DNA from: Chloroflexota bacterium
GTDB lineage: Bacteria; Chloroflexota; Dehalococcoidia; Tepidiformales; Tepidiformaceae
DNA: 64,000 nt
NCBI GenBank assembly: GCA_016191435.1
Contig: JACPOQ010000028.1
Coordinates: forward strand, 305,155-369,154
Direction: 5' to 3'
Shown piece after piece: positions 52,491-61,210 of the stretch (the first letter of the stretch is position 1; each line of letters opens with the position of its first letter). Position numbers and translations under genes: made by a program. The notes under the pieces were generated by a model. It searched no databases. It was not told the origin of the DNA and saw only the letters and a program-made list of their open reading frames with translations.

Positions 52491-53352
52491 CGTGCCTCGT
52501 CCTTAGCTGGAGGTAAAAGAGCGTCGTCGTGGCGCTCACGAAGGCGAGCACCGGGACTAACACCACCGCCTGTGTGAACGTGAACAGGCCATCCTCAATC
52601 ACCCGCGCAGTCCGTCCGCCCCCGCTAATCCCGCCAAGCGCCCCAACCACGAACACGGGCACGGCCGCCACGAGCGCCATCACCACGAGCACCCCCAGCA
52701 GGCGCAGCATATTCGGCGGGAAGATCTGGCGCAGAAGCGAACCGGGCCGCTCCCCGGGCGCACGCGCGTTTTCGAAGAGCGACCAGCTGCGCCGCAGTGC
52801 TGCGACAGGCGGGAGCCCCTCGAGAATGAAGACTTCGAGGCTGAGCGCGAGCCGCAACGCCACGAAGGGGATGAGGATGAGCCCCACCATCGAGAACAGC
52901 AACGCGATCACGATCGCGACCGGGATAAGCGCGACCACGAGCAGCCCACCCATGCGCGTGAACGCAGGGTCCAACGACTCGGTCAGCGTGCGCGGCTTGC
53001 CCGTCGCGACGCCGGCGATGCTGACGGCCGCGGCCGCGCGCGCGACCTGTGCGAACAATCCCTGGAACGCGAGCAGCATCAGCAGCGCGAAAAAATGGCC
53101 GGGCGCGAGGCCCGGGTCTGCCAGCAGGTCGCTACTGAGATGGAACGGCTGGTCACCGAAGATTGTGAAGTACAGCACCACACTCGCGATGGAGCTCAGG
53201 AGAGCAACCGGAACCTCGACGGCTCCAAACGGGAACATCGTTTCCCGCGGGTGCGAGATGACCATGTCGAGGGCTTGCCGCACAGTGCCCCAGATTGGTA
53301 TCGGCGGCACTCCCGCGGGGGTGGCCGGGAGTTCTGGCGCCTGCACTTCCAT
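52465..53352 (-). CDS. Polytopic membrane protein inside the pur operon
   Basis: A 295-residue membrane protein. After a cytoplasmic N-terminus with PIWGTVRQALDMVISHPRE, I count about six hydrophobic segments, the clearest near residues 50-70, 95-120, 145-165, 170-190, 225-250 and 260-285. It starts 2 nt after the purB stop and overlaps purC by 26 nt, so it is expressed with both. It resembles the glycerophosphodiester-phosphodiesterase membrane-domain type of protein in overall build, but I do not recognise a family with confidence. A link to purine synthesis is only positional. Confidence 0.6.
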   Translation of the reverse strand: MEVQAPELPATPAGVPPIPIWGTVRQALDMVISHPRETMFPFGAVEVPVALLSSIASVVLYFTIFGDQPFHLSSDLLADPGLAPGHFFALLMLLAFQGLFAQVARAAAAVSIAGVATGKPRTLTESLDPAFTRMGGLLVVALIPVAIVIALLFSMVGLILIPFVALRLALSLEVFILEGLPPVAALRRSWSLFENARAPGERPGSLLRQIFPPNMLRLLGVLVVMALVAAVPVFVVGALGGISGGGRTARVIEDGLFTFTQAVVLVPVLAFVSATTTLFYLQLRTRHDARPVARY

Positions 53353-53354
53353 GC

Positions 53355-54647
53355 TCACAGGCCGAGCCGCTCGAATGTGGCGCCGATATTCGTGAGATAG
53401 AAGTCGTAGTCGAAGAGGCCGCGCAGTTCGGCCTCCGGGATGCGCGACGTGACAGCGTTGTCCGCCAGCAACAAGTCGAGGAACGGCGTTCGGCCCTTCC
53501 ACGACGCCATCGCGTTCCGCTGGACGATCACGTACGCGTCCTGCCGCGGCATCCCTGTCTCGATGAGCGCCAGCAGCACCCGCTGCGAGAATACCAGGCC
53601 GTAGGACCGCCCGAGGTTTTCGAGCATGTGGTCCGGATAGACGATGAGGCGGTCCATGATGTCGGTGAACATCGTCAGCATGTAGTCGAGCAGCAGGCAC
53701 GCGTCGGGGAACACGATGCGTTCGGTCGAAGAGTGGCTGATATCGCGCTCGTGCCAGAGGGCGACGTTCTCCATGGCCGTGACCGCGTAGCCGCGCAACA
53801 CCCGCGCGAGGCCCGTGACCCGCTCGCACTTTTCCGGGTTGCGCTTGTGGGGCATCGCGCTGGAGCCCGTCTGACCTTCGTCGAACGGCTCCTCGGCCTC
53901 GAGCACCTCGGTCTTCTGGAGTGCGCGAATTTCGGTGGCGAACTTCTCCAGCGACGCGCCGATGAGCGCCAGCGTCATGACGAACTGGGCGTGCCGGTCG
54001 CGCTGGATGACCTGGGTGCTCGCCGCCTCGATCCCGAGGCCCAGTTCGCGGCAGACAATCTCTTCGAGCGCCGGCGGCACCGAGGCGTGCGTCCCGACGG
54101 TGCCGCTGATGGCGCCGACGGCGATAGCTTCGCGGGCAGATTGCAGCCGCGCCTTCGCCCGGCGCATCTCATCGACCCACACGGCCAGCTTCAGCCCGAA
54201 GGTCGTTGGTTCGGCGTGCACGCCGTGGGTGCGGCCGGCGCAGAGCGTGTCACGGTGCGCCTTCGCCTGGCGTTCGAGCACGGCGGAAAGGCCGTCGATG
54301 TCCCTCAGGAGGAGGTCGGATGCGTCGCGCAGTTGGAGGCCCGTCGCGGTATCCCAGACGTCTGAGCTGGTCAGCCCGAAGTGCACGTAGCGGCCTTCTT
54401 CGCCGAGCGATTCGCTTACGGAGCGCAGGAAGGCGGTCACGTCGTGGTGAGTAATGGAGATGTATTCGTTGACCTTCGCGAGGTCGAAGTGGGCATCGCG
54501 CTTGATTTTCGCCGCCGCGGCGGGCGGGATCTGCCCGAGTTCCGCCCACGCCTGGCATGCCGCGATTTCGACATCGAGCCAGCGCTGAAACTTGTTCTGC
54601 TCGCTCCAGACCGCGGACATCTCGGGCCGTGAATAGCGGGGGATCAT
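53355..54647 (-). CDS. purB: Adenylosuccinate lyase
   Basis: A 430-residue PurB of the fumarase/aspartase superfamily. It releases fumarate from SAICAR and from adenylosuccinate. Conserved pieces: HHDVTAFLRSVSESLG, TSSDVWDTATGLQL, AGRTHGVHAEPTTFGLKLA and the superfamily signature GSSAMPHKRNP with the flexible serine loop. The ATG at 54647 gives the family start MIPRYSRPEMSAVWSE. It opens the operon purB - membrane protein - purC - purS. Confidence 0.97.
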   Translation of the reverse strand: MIPRYSRPEMSAVWSEQNKFQRWLDVEIAACQAWAELGQIPPAAAAKIKRDAHFDLAKVNEYISITHHDVTAFLRSVSESLGEEGRYVHFGLTSSDVWDTATGLQLRDASDLLLRDIDGLSAVLERQAKAHRDTLCAGRTHGVHAEPTTFGLKLAVWVDEMRRAKARLQSAREAIAVGAISGTVGTHASVPPALEEIVCRELGLGIEAASTQVIQRDRHAQFVMTLALIGASLEKFATEIRALQKTEVLEAEEPFDEGQTGSSAMPHKRNPEKCERVTGLARVLRGYAVTAMENVALWHERDISHSSTERIVFPDACLLLDYMLTMFTDIMDRLIVYPDHMLENLGRSYGLVFSQRVLLALIETGMPRQDAYVIVQRNAMASWKGRTPFLDLLLADNAVTSRIPEAELRGLFDYDFYLTNIGATFERLGL

Positions 54648-54715
54648 GGCTCGTCCGTGGGGCTGCGAAAGCGGTTTGCCGGGCGGCGCCCGGCCCCGCG
54701 CCGGCCCACGGGACA

Positions 54716-54721
54716 ATCATA
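54716..54721 (-). promoter_or_regulatory. -10 box of the purB operon
   Basis: TATGAT on the minus strand, about 68 nt before the purB ATG. The leader includes a perfect hairpin GCCGGGC-GGC-GCCCGGC (54678-54694). Confidence 0.5.
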
Positions 54722-54806
54722 CCGTGCCCGCCGCTTTGGGGCAGTCGGCGCGGTGGCTGCATGGCGAACCTGTCATGCGCGGTGAACGCGTGGCGGTGGA
54801 TCTTCG

Positions 54807-55154
54807 TCAGACGATGTGCCCGGGGTCGCGGTATTCCTCCCGGACCGGGCTAAACACGTCGATCGCGACGGTGTCCTCCAGCACGTCGACTTCGTGCTCG
54901 ACACCACCGGGGACGCACCAGCTGTCGCCCGCCGTCATCTCCATCCAGCGGTCGCCGAGGCGGAAGCGGAAGCGGCCGCGCGCGAGATAGCCGGTTTGCT
55001 CGTGCGGGTGCGTATGCGGCGGGATGCTACTGCCCTTCGCCAGGTGCAACTCGCAGAGGGTGGTGTGGGCGCCTTCGTTGAGGGTGCGGCGGACCACGCC
55101 GGGGAGCATGTCGATGGGGGTTGCTTCGTCGTTCTTCGTCAGGCCGTTCGGCAT
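54807..55154 (-). CDS. Cupin-domain protein with metal-site histidines
   Basis: A 115-residue cupin. Motif 1 has SIPPHTHPHEQTGYLARG with the H-x-H...E ligands, and motif 2 has PGGVEHEVDV with the last histidine, so a metal site is complete. The ATG at 55154 follows GAGGTG by 7 nt. It belongs to the small stand-alone cupins of unknown substrate; dioxygenase, isomerase or sensor roles all occur. It lies 20 nt downstream of the nucleotidyltransferase gene and may be transcribed with it. Confidence 0.82.
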   Translation of the reverse strand: MPNGLTKNDEATPIDMLPGVVRRTLNEGAHTTLCELHLAKGSSIPPHTHPHEQTGYLARGRFRFRLGDRWMEMTAGDSWCVPGGVEHEVDVLEDTVAIDVFSPVREEYRDPGHIV

Positions 55155-55173
55155 TGCGGTCACCTCGCCCGGA

Positions 55174-55710
55174 TTATGGCAAAGGTTCGCCCGGCGCGCC
55201 CTCGAGCTCCGCGGTGGGGTCGCGGTCCCGCAGCCAGCGCAGGATCGGGAGCGCCAACAGGTCCTTATTGCGCCCGGCCGCCTCTTTCATCGCGATCAGG
55301 TCATCGAGCGATGCCACGAGCACCGTGAGGCCGCCTTCAATGGCGAAGGGTTTCGCGTTCATTGCCAGGTCCGAAAACTCGCCGCCGCCGTCGGCCGCGA
55401 ACATGACATCCAGGCGTCCGAGATCGGTCCGGAAGTTCCAGACTTTGGATGCCGTTAGCCATTCCCCCTGACCGAGATTCAAGACCCTCCCCGAATACAG
55501 GACCTCGGCGTGCAACTCCACAAGCGCGGCTGCCAGCCCATCAAGGTTAGTGGGCGCGGGTTTCGGCACCAGGCCGAAGTCGAACGTTGCCAGGTCCGAA
55601 CCGTGCAATGTCCCGGCAACGCCGCCGATCACGATGAATTCGACACCGTGCTTTGCGAGCATCCGGCAAATGCCTTCGCTGTCGAGTTCGACTTCAGCTT
55701 CTCCGGGCAT
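55174..55710 (-). CDS. Nucleotidyltransferase-fold protein (AbiEii/MNT-like), degenerate active site
   Basis: A 178-residue protein beginning with a region like minimal nucleotidyltransferases: FIVIGGVAGTLHGSD near residue 25-40, where the GGxxxxxHGS loop is kept. The metal pair that should read D-x-D (as in TKDIDIV) appears as TFDFGLV, so only one aspartate remains; a later aspartate is in GRLDVMFA. Thus catalysis is uncertain. Its start overlaps the small upstream gene by 17 nt. Such pairs occur as toxin-antitoxin modules or as orphan AbiEii-like proteins. Confidence 0.65.
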   Translation of the reverse strand: MPGEAEVELDSEGICRMLAKHGVEFIVIGGVAGTLHGSDLATFDFGLVPKPAPTNLDGLAAALVELHAEVLYSGRVLNLGQGEWLTASKVWNFRTDLGRLDVMFAADGGGEFSDLAMNAKPFAIEGGLTVLVASLDDLIAMKEAAGRNKDLLALPILRWLRDRDPTAELEGAPGEPLP

Positions 55711-55915
55711 GTGCCCGCCGTGCGTACGCGACCATACCCGTGAAACTCTTCAGCGCGCGCAGGCGCTGTGTTGGAGTCAGGCGGAGAAAATCCTCGAACT
55801 GCCACGGGTCGTAGCCGAACTCCATGAGCACGCGGTCGGCCTCGTTTCGCGGGACGCGTGGCTTCGTAGCGGCGGCGATCCAGCCCGCGAGATCCTCGCG
55901 CATGTCGATGCCCAT
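55694..55915 (-). CDS. 73-aa protein coupled to the nucleotidyltransferase
   Basis: A small basic and helical protein, including FLRLTPTQRLRALKSF near residue 43, with no metal or catalytic motif. A TACAAT box lies 6 nt before the ATG, so it has its own leaderless promoter, and its 3' end overlaps the nucleotidyltransferase gene by 17 nt. Position, size and coupling suit an antitoxin or a partner protein. I do not recognise its family. Confidence 0.55.
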   Translation of the reverse strand: MGIDMREDLAGWIAAATKPRVPRNEADRVLMEFGYDPWQFEDFLRLTPTQRLRALKSFTGMVAYARRAHARRS

Positions 55916-55921
55916 GCCGCC

Positions 55922-55927
55922 ATTGTA
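55922..55927 (-). promoter_or_regulatory. -10 box of the small-protein/nucleotidyltransferase pair
   Basis: TACAAT on the minus strand, 6 nt before the ATG at 55915; no Shine-Dalgarno is present. Confidence 0.5.
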
Positions 55928-55944
55928 CGCGGTCCCGTGGGCGG

Positions 55945-57210
55945 CTACAGGCCCGCCGCGATGTCCTTGCGGTAGAACGCGTCGGTGAAGCTGATGCGGC
56001 GGACGTTGTCGTAGGCGCGGGTACGCGCCGCCGCGATGGTCGGGCCGCTCGCGACCACCGTCAGCACCCGGCCGCCACTCGTGACGATGCCGCGCGCGTC
56101 ATCCTTCGTGCCGGCGTGGAACACCTGGACGTCCGGGTCGATGTCTTCGAGCCCGCGGATGATGTACCCAAGCTTGTACGTTGCCGGGTATCCGGCGCTC
56201 GCCATGACCACGCCCACCGACGCCTGGTCCGACCAGCGCACGTCAACCTGGTCGAGCTTCCCTTCCGCGGCCGCGCGGCATACTTCGAACAGGTCCGATT
56301 CCAACCGCACGATGAGCGCCTGGGTTTCCGGGTCGCCGAAGCGTGCGTTGTATTCGATCACAGACACGCCGTCCTCCGTCACCATGAGGCCCGGGTAGAG
56401 CGTGCCGCAGTATGGGGTCCCGGCGGCCGCCATGCCTTCCAGCGTCGGCTCGACGACCTCCCGTTGGACGGCCGCCGCCATCTCCGGCGTCACGCCGGCG
56501 CTGGGGCTGTACGCGCCCATGCCGCCCGTGTTCAGGCCGGTGTCGCCATCGCCGGCGCGCTTGTAGTCGCTCGAAAACGGCATCATGACGGCGATCTTGC
56601 CATCGCAGAAGGCGTGACAGCTCGTCTCCCAGCCGTACAGGCGCTGTTCGATGAGCACCGTGTCGCCGGCCGAGCCGAAATCCCGCCGCACCATCGCGAT
56701 ATCGAGCGCCTGCAGGGCCTCGTGGCCGTTGTTGCAGACGATCACGCCCTTGCCCGCGGCGAGCCCGCTGGATTTCACCACCACCGGCCGGTCGCCGAGC
56801 GATTCCACATACCGGCATGCTTCGCGATAGTCGCTGAACGTCCGTGCCGCCGCCGTGCGGATGCCGTGCGCGACCATGAACTCCTTCGACCACGCTTTGC
56901 TCGATTCGAGTCGCGCCGCAGCTTGCGTCGGGCCATAGCAGAGGATGCCCTCCGCGGTCAGGCGGTCAACCAGGCCCAACGGTTGCGGGTCGTCCATGGT
57001 CGCGAGGTAGAAATCGATGCGCTGCTCTTTTGCCGCTTTGACCAGCCCCTCGATGTCTTTCGGCTGCACAGCCAGGTTCGTCCCGAGGCGGCTGGTGCCG
57101 GCGTTCCCCGGAGCAATGAACAGCTCGTCGACGAGCGGGCTCTGGCGCAGCTTCCAGGCCACGGCGTGCTCGCGCGCACCCATCCCCACCAGCAACACTC
57201 GGTGTCCCAT
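55945..57210 (-). CDS. purD: Phosphoribosylamine-glycine ligase (GAR synthetase)
   Basis: A 421-residue ATP-grasp enzyme making GAR from phosphoribosylamine and glycine. The N-terminal domain starts VLLVGMGAREHAVAWKL with APGNAG. The ATP-grasp domain has VVVKSSGLAAGKGVIVC, GDGDTGLNTGGMGAYSP and VIEYNARFGDPETQ. The usual VVVGPEAPLVAG loop is replaced by YLATMDDPQPLG at residues 70-79, an unusual version that might alter substrate handling. It lies 46 nt after guaA on the same strand and is probably co-transcribed with it. Confidence 0.95.
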   Translation of the reverse strand: MGHRVLLVGMGAREHAVAWKLRQSPLVDELFIAPGNAGTSRLGTNLAVQPKDIEGLVKAAKEQRIDFYLATMDDPQPLGLVDRLTAEGILCYGPTQAAARLESSKAWSKEFMVAHGIRTAAARTFSDYREACRYVESLGDRPVVVKSSGLAAGKGVIVCNNGHEALQALDIAMVRRDFGSAGDTVLIEQRLYGWETSCHAFCDGKIAVMMPFSSDYKRAGDGDTGLNTGGMGAYSPSAGVTPEMAAAVQREVVEPTLEGMAAAGTPYCGTLYPGLMVTEDGVSVIEYNARFGDPETQALIVRLESDLFEVCRAAAEGKLDQVDVRWSDQASVGVVMASAGYPATYKLGYIIRGLEDIDPDVQVFHAGTKDDARGIVTSGGRVLTVVASGPTIAAARTRAYDNVRRISFTDAFYRKDIAAGL

Positions 57211-57256
57211 CAGCGTTCCGCCCGCTTAAGGCGCTGGCCGACGGCACGGGCCGTCG

Positions 57257-58864
57257 TCATTCCCACTCGATCGTCCCCGGTGGCTTGCTCGTGATGTCGT
57301 AGACGACCCGGTTGATGCCGTGGACCTCGTTCACGATGCGGTTGGACATCCGCCCGAGCAGTTCGTGCGGCAGCCGCGCCCAGTCGGCGGTCATGGCGTC
57401 GTCGGCGACCACCGCGCGGATGGCGACGGCATAGCCGTACGTCCGGAAGTCGCCCATCACGCCGACCGTCTTCGTGTCGGTGAGGACGGCGAAGCTCTGC
57501 CAGAGGTCGCGGTAGAGCCCGGCGTTCCGCACTTCTTGCATGACGATGAGGTCCGCGCCGCGGAGCATATCGAGCCGTTCACGGGTCACGTCGCCCATAA
57601 CGCGGATGGCGAGGCCGGGGCCGGGGAAGGGGTGCCGCCAGACCATTTCCTCGGGCAGCCCGAGCGCCTCGCCGATGCGCCGGACCTCGTCCTTGAACAG
57701 CAACCGCAACGGCTCCACGAGCTCCATTTTCATATCCGGAGGCAGGCCGCCCACGTTGTGGTGCGTCTTAATCTTCGCCGAGCCCCTGCCGGCGGAGGCA
57801 CTCTCGATGACATCGGGATAAACGGTGCCCTGGCAGAGGAAGCGCGCATCCTCGATGCGCCGCGCCTCGCGCTCGAAGAGCCGCACGAAGGTGTTGCCAA
57901 TCCGCACGCGCTTCGTCTCGGGATTCGTGACCTCCGCCAGGGCCGCAAGGAACTCCTCTTCGGCTTCGATGTGGACGAGGTGCATCTTCATGTTGCGCGT
58001 GAACGCCTCGACCACTTCCTCCGCTTCGCCCGCCCGCAGCAGCCCGTTATCGACGAAGATGCACGTCAGCTGGTCGCCGATGGCGCGATGCACGAGGGCC
58101 GCAGCCACGGCGCTATCCACGCCGCCCGAGAGCCCGCAGATGACCTTCCCCGCGCCAACTTGCGCCCGGATCGCGTCGACGGTTTCATCGATGAAGTTCC
58201 CGGCCGTCCAACTTCCATCGCAACGGCAGACAGTGATCGCGAAGTTGCGCAGGATCTCCTTGCCCCGCGGCGTATGCACAACCTCGGGGTGGAACTGCAG
58301 GCCATAGTAGCCGCGTTCGACATCGGCCATGACGGCCACGGGCGAGTTCCCCGAGCGCGCGATGGATTGGAACCCGGGGGGCAACGTCTCGATCCGGTCG
58401 CCGTGGCTCATCCAGACGTCGAAGTCATTGGGCAGGCCCGCCAGCAACGGCGAGTCCAGCGTGCGCGTTACGGATGCCGGCCCGTACTCGCGTTCGGCGC
58501 CCGGCGCGACGTGGCCGCCCAGTTGGTACGCAAACAGTTGCATCCCGTAGCAGATGCCGAGGACCGGCGCGCCGCTATCGAACACCCACGCGGGCGCCTG
58601 GGGCGCATCGGGCTCGTACACGCTGTTCGGCCCGCCCGAAAGGATGATGCCGTGGAGGTCCATCGCTTCGATGCGCTCGCGTGGGGTATCCCAGGGGAGC
58701 AGCTCGCAGAAGATGTTGAGTTCGCGGATGCGCCGCGCGATGAGCATGCTGTACTGCGCGCCGAAATCGAGCACGACGATGGTCTGGTGTCTGATGGCGG
58801 CGGCGGTGGCGTCGGCGGCAGGTGGTGTAGTCAGGGTATCCGGCATCGTACTCTTCGCGGGCAT
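57257..58864 (-). CDS. guaA: GMP synthase (glutamine-hydrolysing)
   Basis: A 535-residue two-domain enzyme that converts XMP to GMP. The class I glutaminase domain has the nucleophile in GICYGMQ and the His-Glu pair in QFHPEV. The ATP-pyrophosphatase domain has [10 protein letters not shown]. The C-terminal dimerisation part ([12 protein letters not shown]...KPPGTIEWE) is intact. The ATG at 58864 is preferred: a TACCGT box lies 5 nt before it, while an earlier TTG reads into that box; the ATG at 58846 is another option. It heads a minus-strand unit with purD. Confidence 0.96.
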   Translation of the reverse strand: MPAKSTMPDTLTTPPAADATAAAIRHQTIVVLDFGAQYSMLIARRIRELNIFCELLPWDTPRERIEAMDLHGIILSGGPNSVYEPDAPQAPAWVFDSGAPVLGICYGMQLFAYQLGGHVAPGAEREYGPASVTRTLDSPLLAGLPNDFDVWMSHGDRIETLPPGFQSIARSGNSPVAVMADVERGYYGLQFHPEVVHTPRGKEILRNFAITVCRCDGSWTAGNFIDETVDAIRAQVGAGKVICGLSGGVDSAVAAALVHRAIGDQLTCIFVDNGLLRAGEAEEVVEAFTRNMKMHLVHIEAEEEFLAALAEVTNPETKRVRIGNTFVRLFEREARRIEDARFLCQGTVYPDVIESASAGRGSAKIKTHHNVGGLPPDMKMELVEPLRLLFKDEVRRIGEALGLPEEMVWRHPFPGPGLAIRVMGDVTRERLDMLRGADLIVMQEVRNAGLYRDLWQSFAVLTDTKTVGVMGDFRTYGYAVAIRAVVADDAMTADWARLPHELLGRMSNRIVNEVHGINRVVYDITSKPPGTIEWE

Positions 58865-58876
58865 AGATGACGGTAT

Positions 58877-58899
58877 CAAGATCTGTATAGATAGGTCAA
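58877..58899 (-). promoter_or_regulatory. Possible -35 element and promoter region of guaA
   Basis: On the minus strand, TTGACC (58899-58894) is followed after 16 nt by GATACC-like sequence; TACCGT at 58875-58870 is an alternative -10 nearer the ATG. The exact start cannot be decided by eye. Confidence 0.35.
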
Positions 58900-58925
58900 C
58901 GATTTGCTCATGAGGGCTCGCGCGG

Positions 58926-58954
58926 TTCGACCGCGACGGGTGCGCCCGTATACT
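58926..58954 (+). promoter_or_regulatory. Promoter of the rpiB-pgk operon
   Basis: TTCGAC (58926-58931), 17-bp spacer, TATACT (58949-58954). The leader of about 25 nt carries CTGGAG before the GTG at 58984. Confidence 0.6.
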
Positions 58955-58983
58955 GGAGCGGTATCCCGCCGCTGGAGTTCACC

Positions 58984-59451
58984 GTGATTGTGGCATTCGG
59001 CGCCGACCATGCCGGGTTCGAGCTCAAGGAGCACCTGATCGAGACGGCGCGGCAGCTCGGCCACCACGTCATCGATTTCGGCACACATGGCACGGAGAGC
59101 GTCGACTACCCCGATTTCGGCGAGGCGGTCGCGCGGGCCGTTGTCGCGCGGCAGGCCGATACGGGGGTGGTTATCTGCAGTAACGGCGTCGGGATCAGCA
59201 TCACGGCGAACAAGGTGCCGGGCATCCGCTGCGCGCTCTGCCATTCCAGCTGGGGGGCCGCCCGCGCGCGCCAGCACGCGAACGCGAACATGCTCGCGCT
59301 GGGGGCCTGGGAGATTGGCCGCGGCGTCGCCAGCGACGTCCTGGCTTCGTTCCTCGCGGCGGAATTCGAGGGCGGGCGGCACGAACGGCGGGTCGCCAAG
59401 GTCATGGACGTGGAGCGTAGGGGCATCGCCGCCGAGGCGACGACCGTATGA
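58984..59451 (+). CDS. rpiB: Ribose-5-phosphate isomerase B
   Basis: A 155-residue RpiB/LacAB protein that interconverts ribose-5- and ribulose-5-phosphate. The start IVAFGADHAGFELKEHL is diagnostic, and the active-site loop VICSNGVGISITANK holds the catalytic cysteine. HERRVAKV near the end binds phosphate. The start is GTG. The stop overlaps the pgk start (ATGA), so it opens the sugar-phosphate operon. Confidence 0.96.
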   Translation: MIVAFGADHAGFELKEHLIETARQLGHHVIDFGTHGTESVDYPDFGEAVARAVVARQADTGVVICSNGVGISITANKVPGIRCALCHSSWGAARARQHANANMLALGAWEIGRGVASDVLASFLAAEFEGGRHERRVAKVMDVERRGIAAEATTV

Positions 59452-60641
59452 GCCTGGCGCCGATCGGCAAGAAGACCGTGCGCGATATCGATGTGTCCCT
59501 CAAGCGCGTCCTCGTCCGGGCCGACCTGAACGTCCCGCTGGACCACGGAGCCATCTCCGACGACACCCGCATCCGCGAATCGCTGCCGACTATCAAGTAC
59601 CTCCAGGAGCAGCAAGCGACGGTCGTCGTCTGCTCCCACCTCGGGCGGCCGAAGGGCCACGACGATTCGCTGTCGCTTTCGCCCGTCGCGGGGCGCATGG
59701 GCAACCTCCTGGGGCAAGAGGTCTTCTTCGCCGAGGACTGCGTCGGTCCCGCCGCGGAGACGGCGGTCCGCTCTGCGGATTCCGGCCGAGTCGTCCTGCT
59801 GGAGAACTTGCGCTTCCACGCGGAGGAGGAGGCCAACGACCCCGAGTTTGCGGGGGCACTGGCTTCCCTCGCCGATGTCTACGTGGACGACGCGTTCGGC
59901 TCGGCGCACCGCGCGCACGCCTCGACGGAGGGCGTCACACACTTCCTCCCGGCCGTGGCGGGCTTCCTGATGGAAAAGGAAGTGGCATACCTGAGCGCGC
60001 TCGTCGCGGACCCTCCGAGGCCATTCGCGGCGGTCATTGGTGGTGCAAAGGTGAGCACGAAAATTGCCGCGATTGAACACCTCCTTCCAAAGCTGGACAT
60101 CCTTGTCCTTGGTGGCGGCATGGCGAACACGTTCCTCAAGGCGACCGGTATCGATGTGCGCATGTCGATCGTCGAGGACGCGCAGGTTGAGATCGCGGGG
60201 CGCATCCTCGATCGCGCCCGTGAGCGCGGCGTCGAAGTGCACCTGCCGAAGGATGTCGTCGCGGCCGAGCGATTTGCCGCCGACGCCGGCAGCAGGACGG
60301 TGCTCGTGGGAAAGGTCCCTCGCGGCTACATGATTCTCGATGTCGGCCCCGAAAGCCTGGCCGAGGCACGCAAAGCGCTGTCGAGGGCGAAGGCCGTCGT
60401 CTGGAACGGACCGATGGGCGTGTTCGAAATGGACAAGTTCGCCGCCGGCTCCTTCGGCATGGCGCGGCTCATTGCGGGGCTCGATGCCACAACGGTGGTT
60501 GGCGGTGGCGAGACGGCCGAGGTGGTCGCGCAGCTCGGCCTGCAAGGCCAGTTCAGTCACGTTTCGACCGGCGGCGGCGCTTCGCTGGAGATGCTCGAAG
60601 GCAAAGAGCTCCCGGGCGTGGCCGCCTTGATGGACGCCTGA
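59448..60641 (+). CDS. pgk: Phosphoglycerate kinase
   Basis: A 397-residue PGK that makes ATP from 1,3-bisphosphoglycerate. The N-terminal signature is RVLVRADLNVPLD, then CSHLGRPKG and VLLENLRFHAEEEAND. The nucleotide domain has VIGGAKVSTKI, LGGGMANTFL, WNGPMGVFE and GGGETAEVV. The start overlaps the rpiB stop. The glyceraldehyde-phosphate dehydrogenase gene that often precedes pgk is absent here. Confidence 0.98.
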   Translation: MSLAPIGKKTVRDIDVSLKRVLVRADLNVPLDHGAISDDTRIRESLPTIKYLQEQQATVVVCSHLGRPKGHDDSLSLSPVAGRMGNLLGQEVFFAEDCVGPAAETAVRSADSGRVVLLENLRFHAEEEANDPEFAGALASLADVYVDDAFGSAHRAHASTEGVTHFLPAVAGFLMEKEVAYLSALVADPPRPFAAVIGGAKVSTKIAAIEHLLPKLDILVLGGGMANTFLKATGIDVRMSIVEDAQVEIAGRILDRARERGVEVHLPKDVVAAERFAADAGSRTVLVGKVPRGYMILDVGPESLAEARKALSRAKAVVWNGPMGVFEMDKFAAGSFGMARLIAGLDATTVVGGGETAEVVAQLGLQGQFSHVSTGGGASLEMLEGKELPGVAALMDA

Positions 60642-60643
60642 CG

Positions 60644-61210
60644 ATGCTTTTCGCCTTCCGTGGCATCCGCATGTTCCAGGTGGTGTTGGCGGTCGTGACG
60701 CTCGCTGCCGGCGTGGGCGGCACGTTCGCGGCCAAGGGCTACGCCGATAACCGCACCCTGCCACTCCTGTTTGTCGCCATCATCCTTGGCGGGATCTTCC
60801 TCTGGTGCTTCACCACCACGTTGCGAGCACCCACGTCGTACGTCGCGGTCGCGCCCGAACGGACACGGTTTCGCTTCGCCGGCTTCCTCGACACAGTCGT
60901 CGATAACCGCGACATCGAAGGCGTCCGCATCGTGCACCGCAACATCCTGGGCGGCATGGGCGTGCGCACGAACTTCGCAGGCGATGTCGCGCTCGTCAGC
61001 ACCTGGGGCGACGTGGCGGAGGTGACGCTGCGCCGCCCGCTGCGTGTGTGGCTCATCCCCAGGCTCATCCCCGTGCGCGCGACGCGCCTGCAACTGAGCA
61101 TTCGCAACCCACAGAAGCTCGTCGAGCGATTCGGCGAGCCAAAACCCCAGCGGCCCCAGCCGGCCGCGCCGCACCCAAAGATGAAACGACGTGGATCTCG
61201 ACCTCGCTAG
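60644..61210 (+). CDS. Membrane protein of unknown function in the glycolytic operon
   Basis: A 188-residue protein with two transmembrane helices (about 10-30 and 38-60), then a beta-rich cytoplasmic domain of about 100 residues resembling a bacterial PH-like fold (SYVAVAPERTRFRFAG, IEGVRIVHRNIL, VTLRRPLRVW) and a Pro/Lys/Arg-rich tail. It begins 2 nt after pgk and overlaps apgM by 20 nt, so it is co-expressed with them. Role unknown; regulation of the operon's enzymes at the membrane would be pure speculation. Confidence 0.6.
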   Translation: MLFAFRGIRMFQVVLAVVTLAAGVGGTFAAKGYADNRTLPLLFVAIILGGIFLWCFTTTLRAPTSYVAVAPERTRFRFAGFLDTVVDNRDIEGVRIVHRNILGGMGVRTNFAGDVALVSTWGDVAEVTLRRPLRVWLIPRLIPVRATRLQLSIRNPQKLVERFGEPKPQRPQPAAPHPKMKRRGSRPR

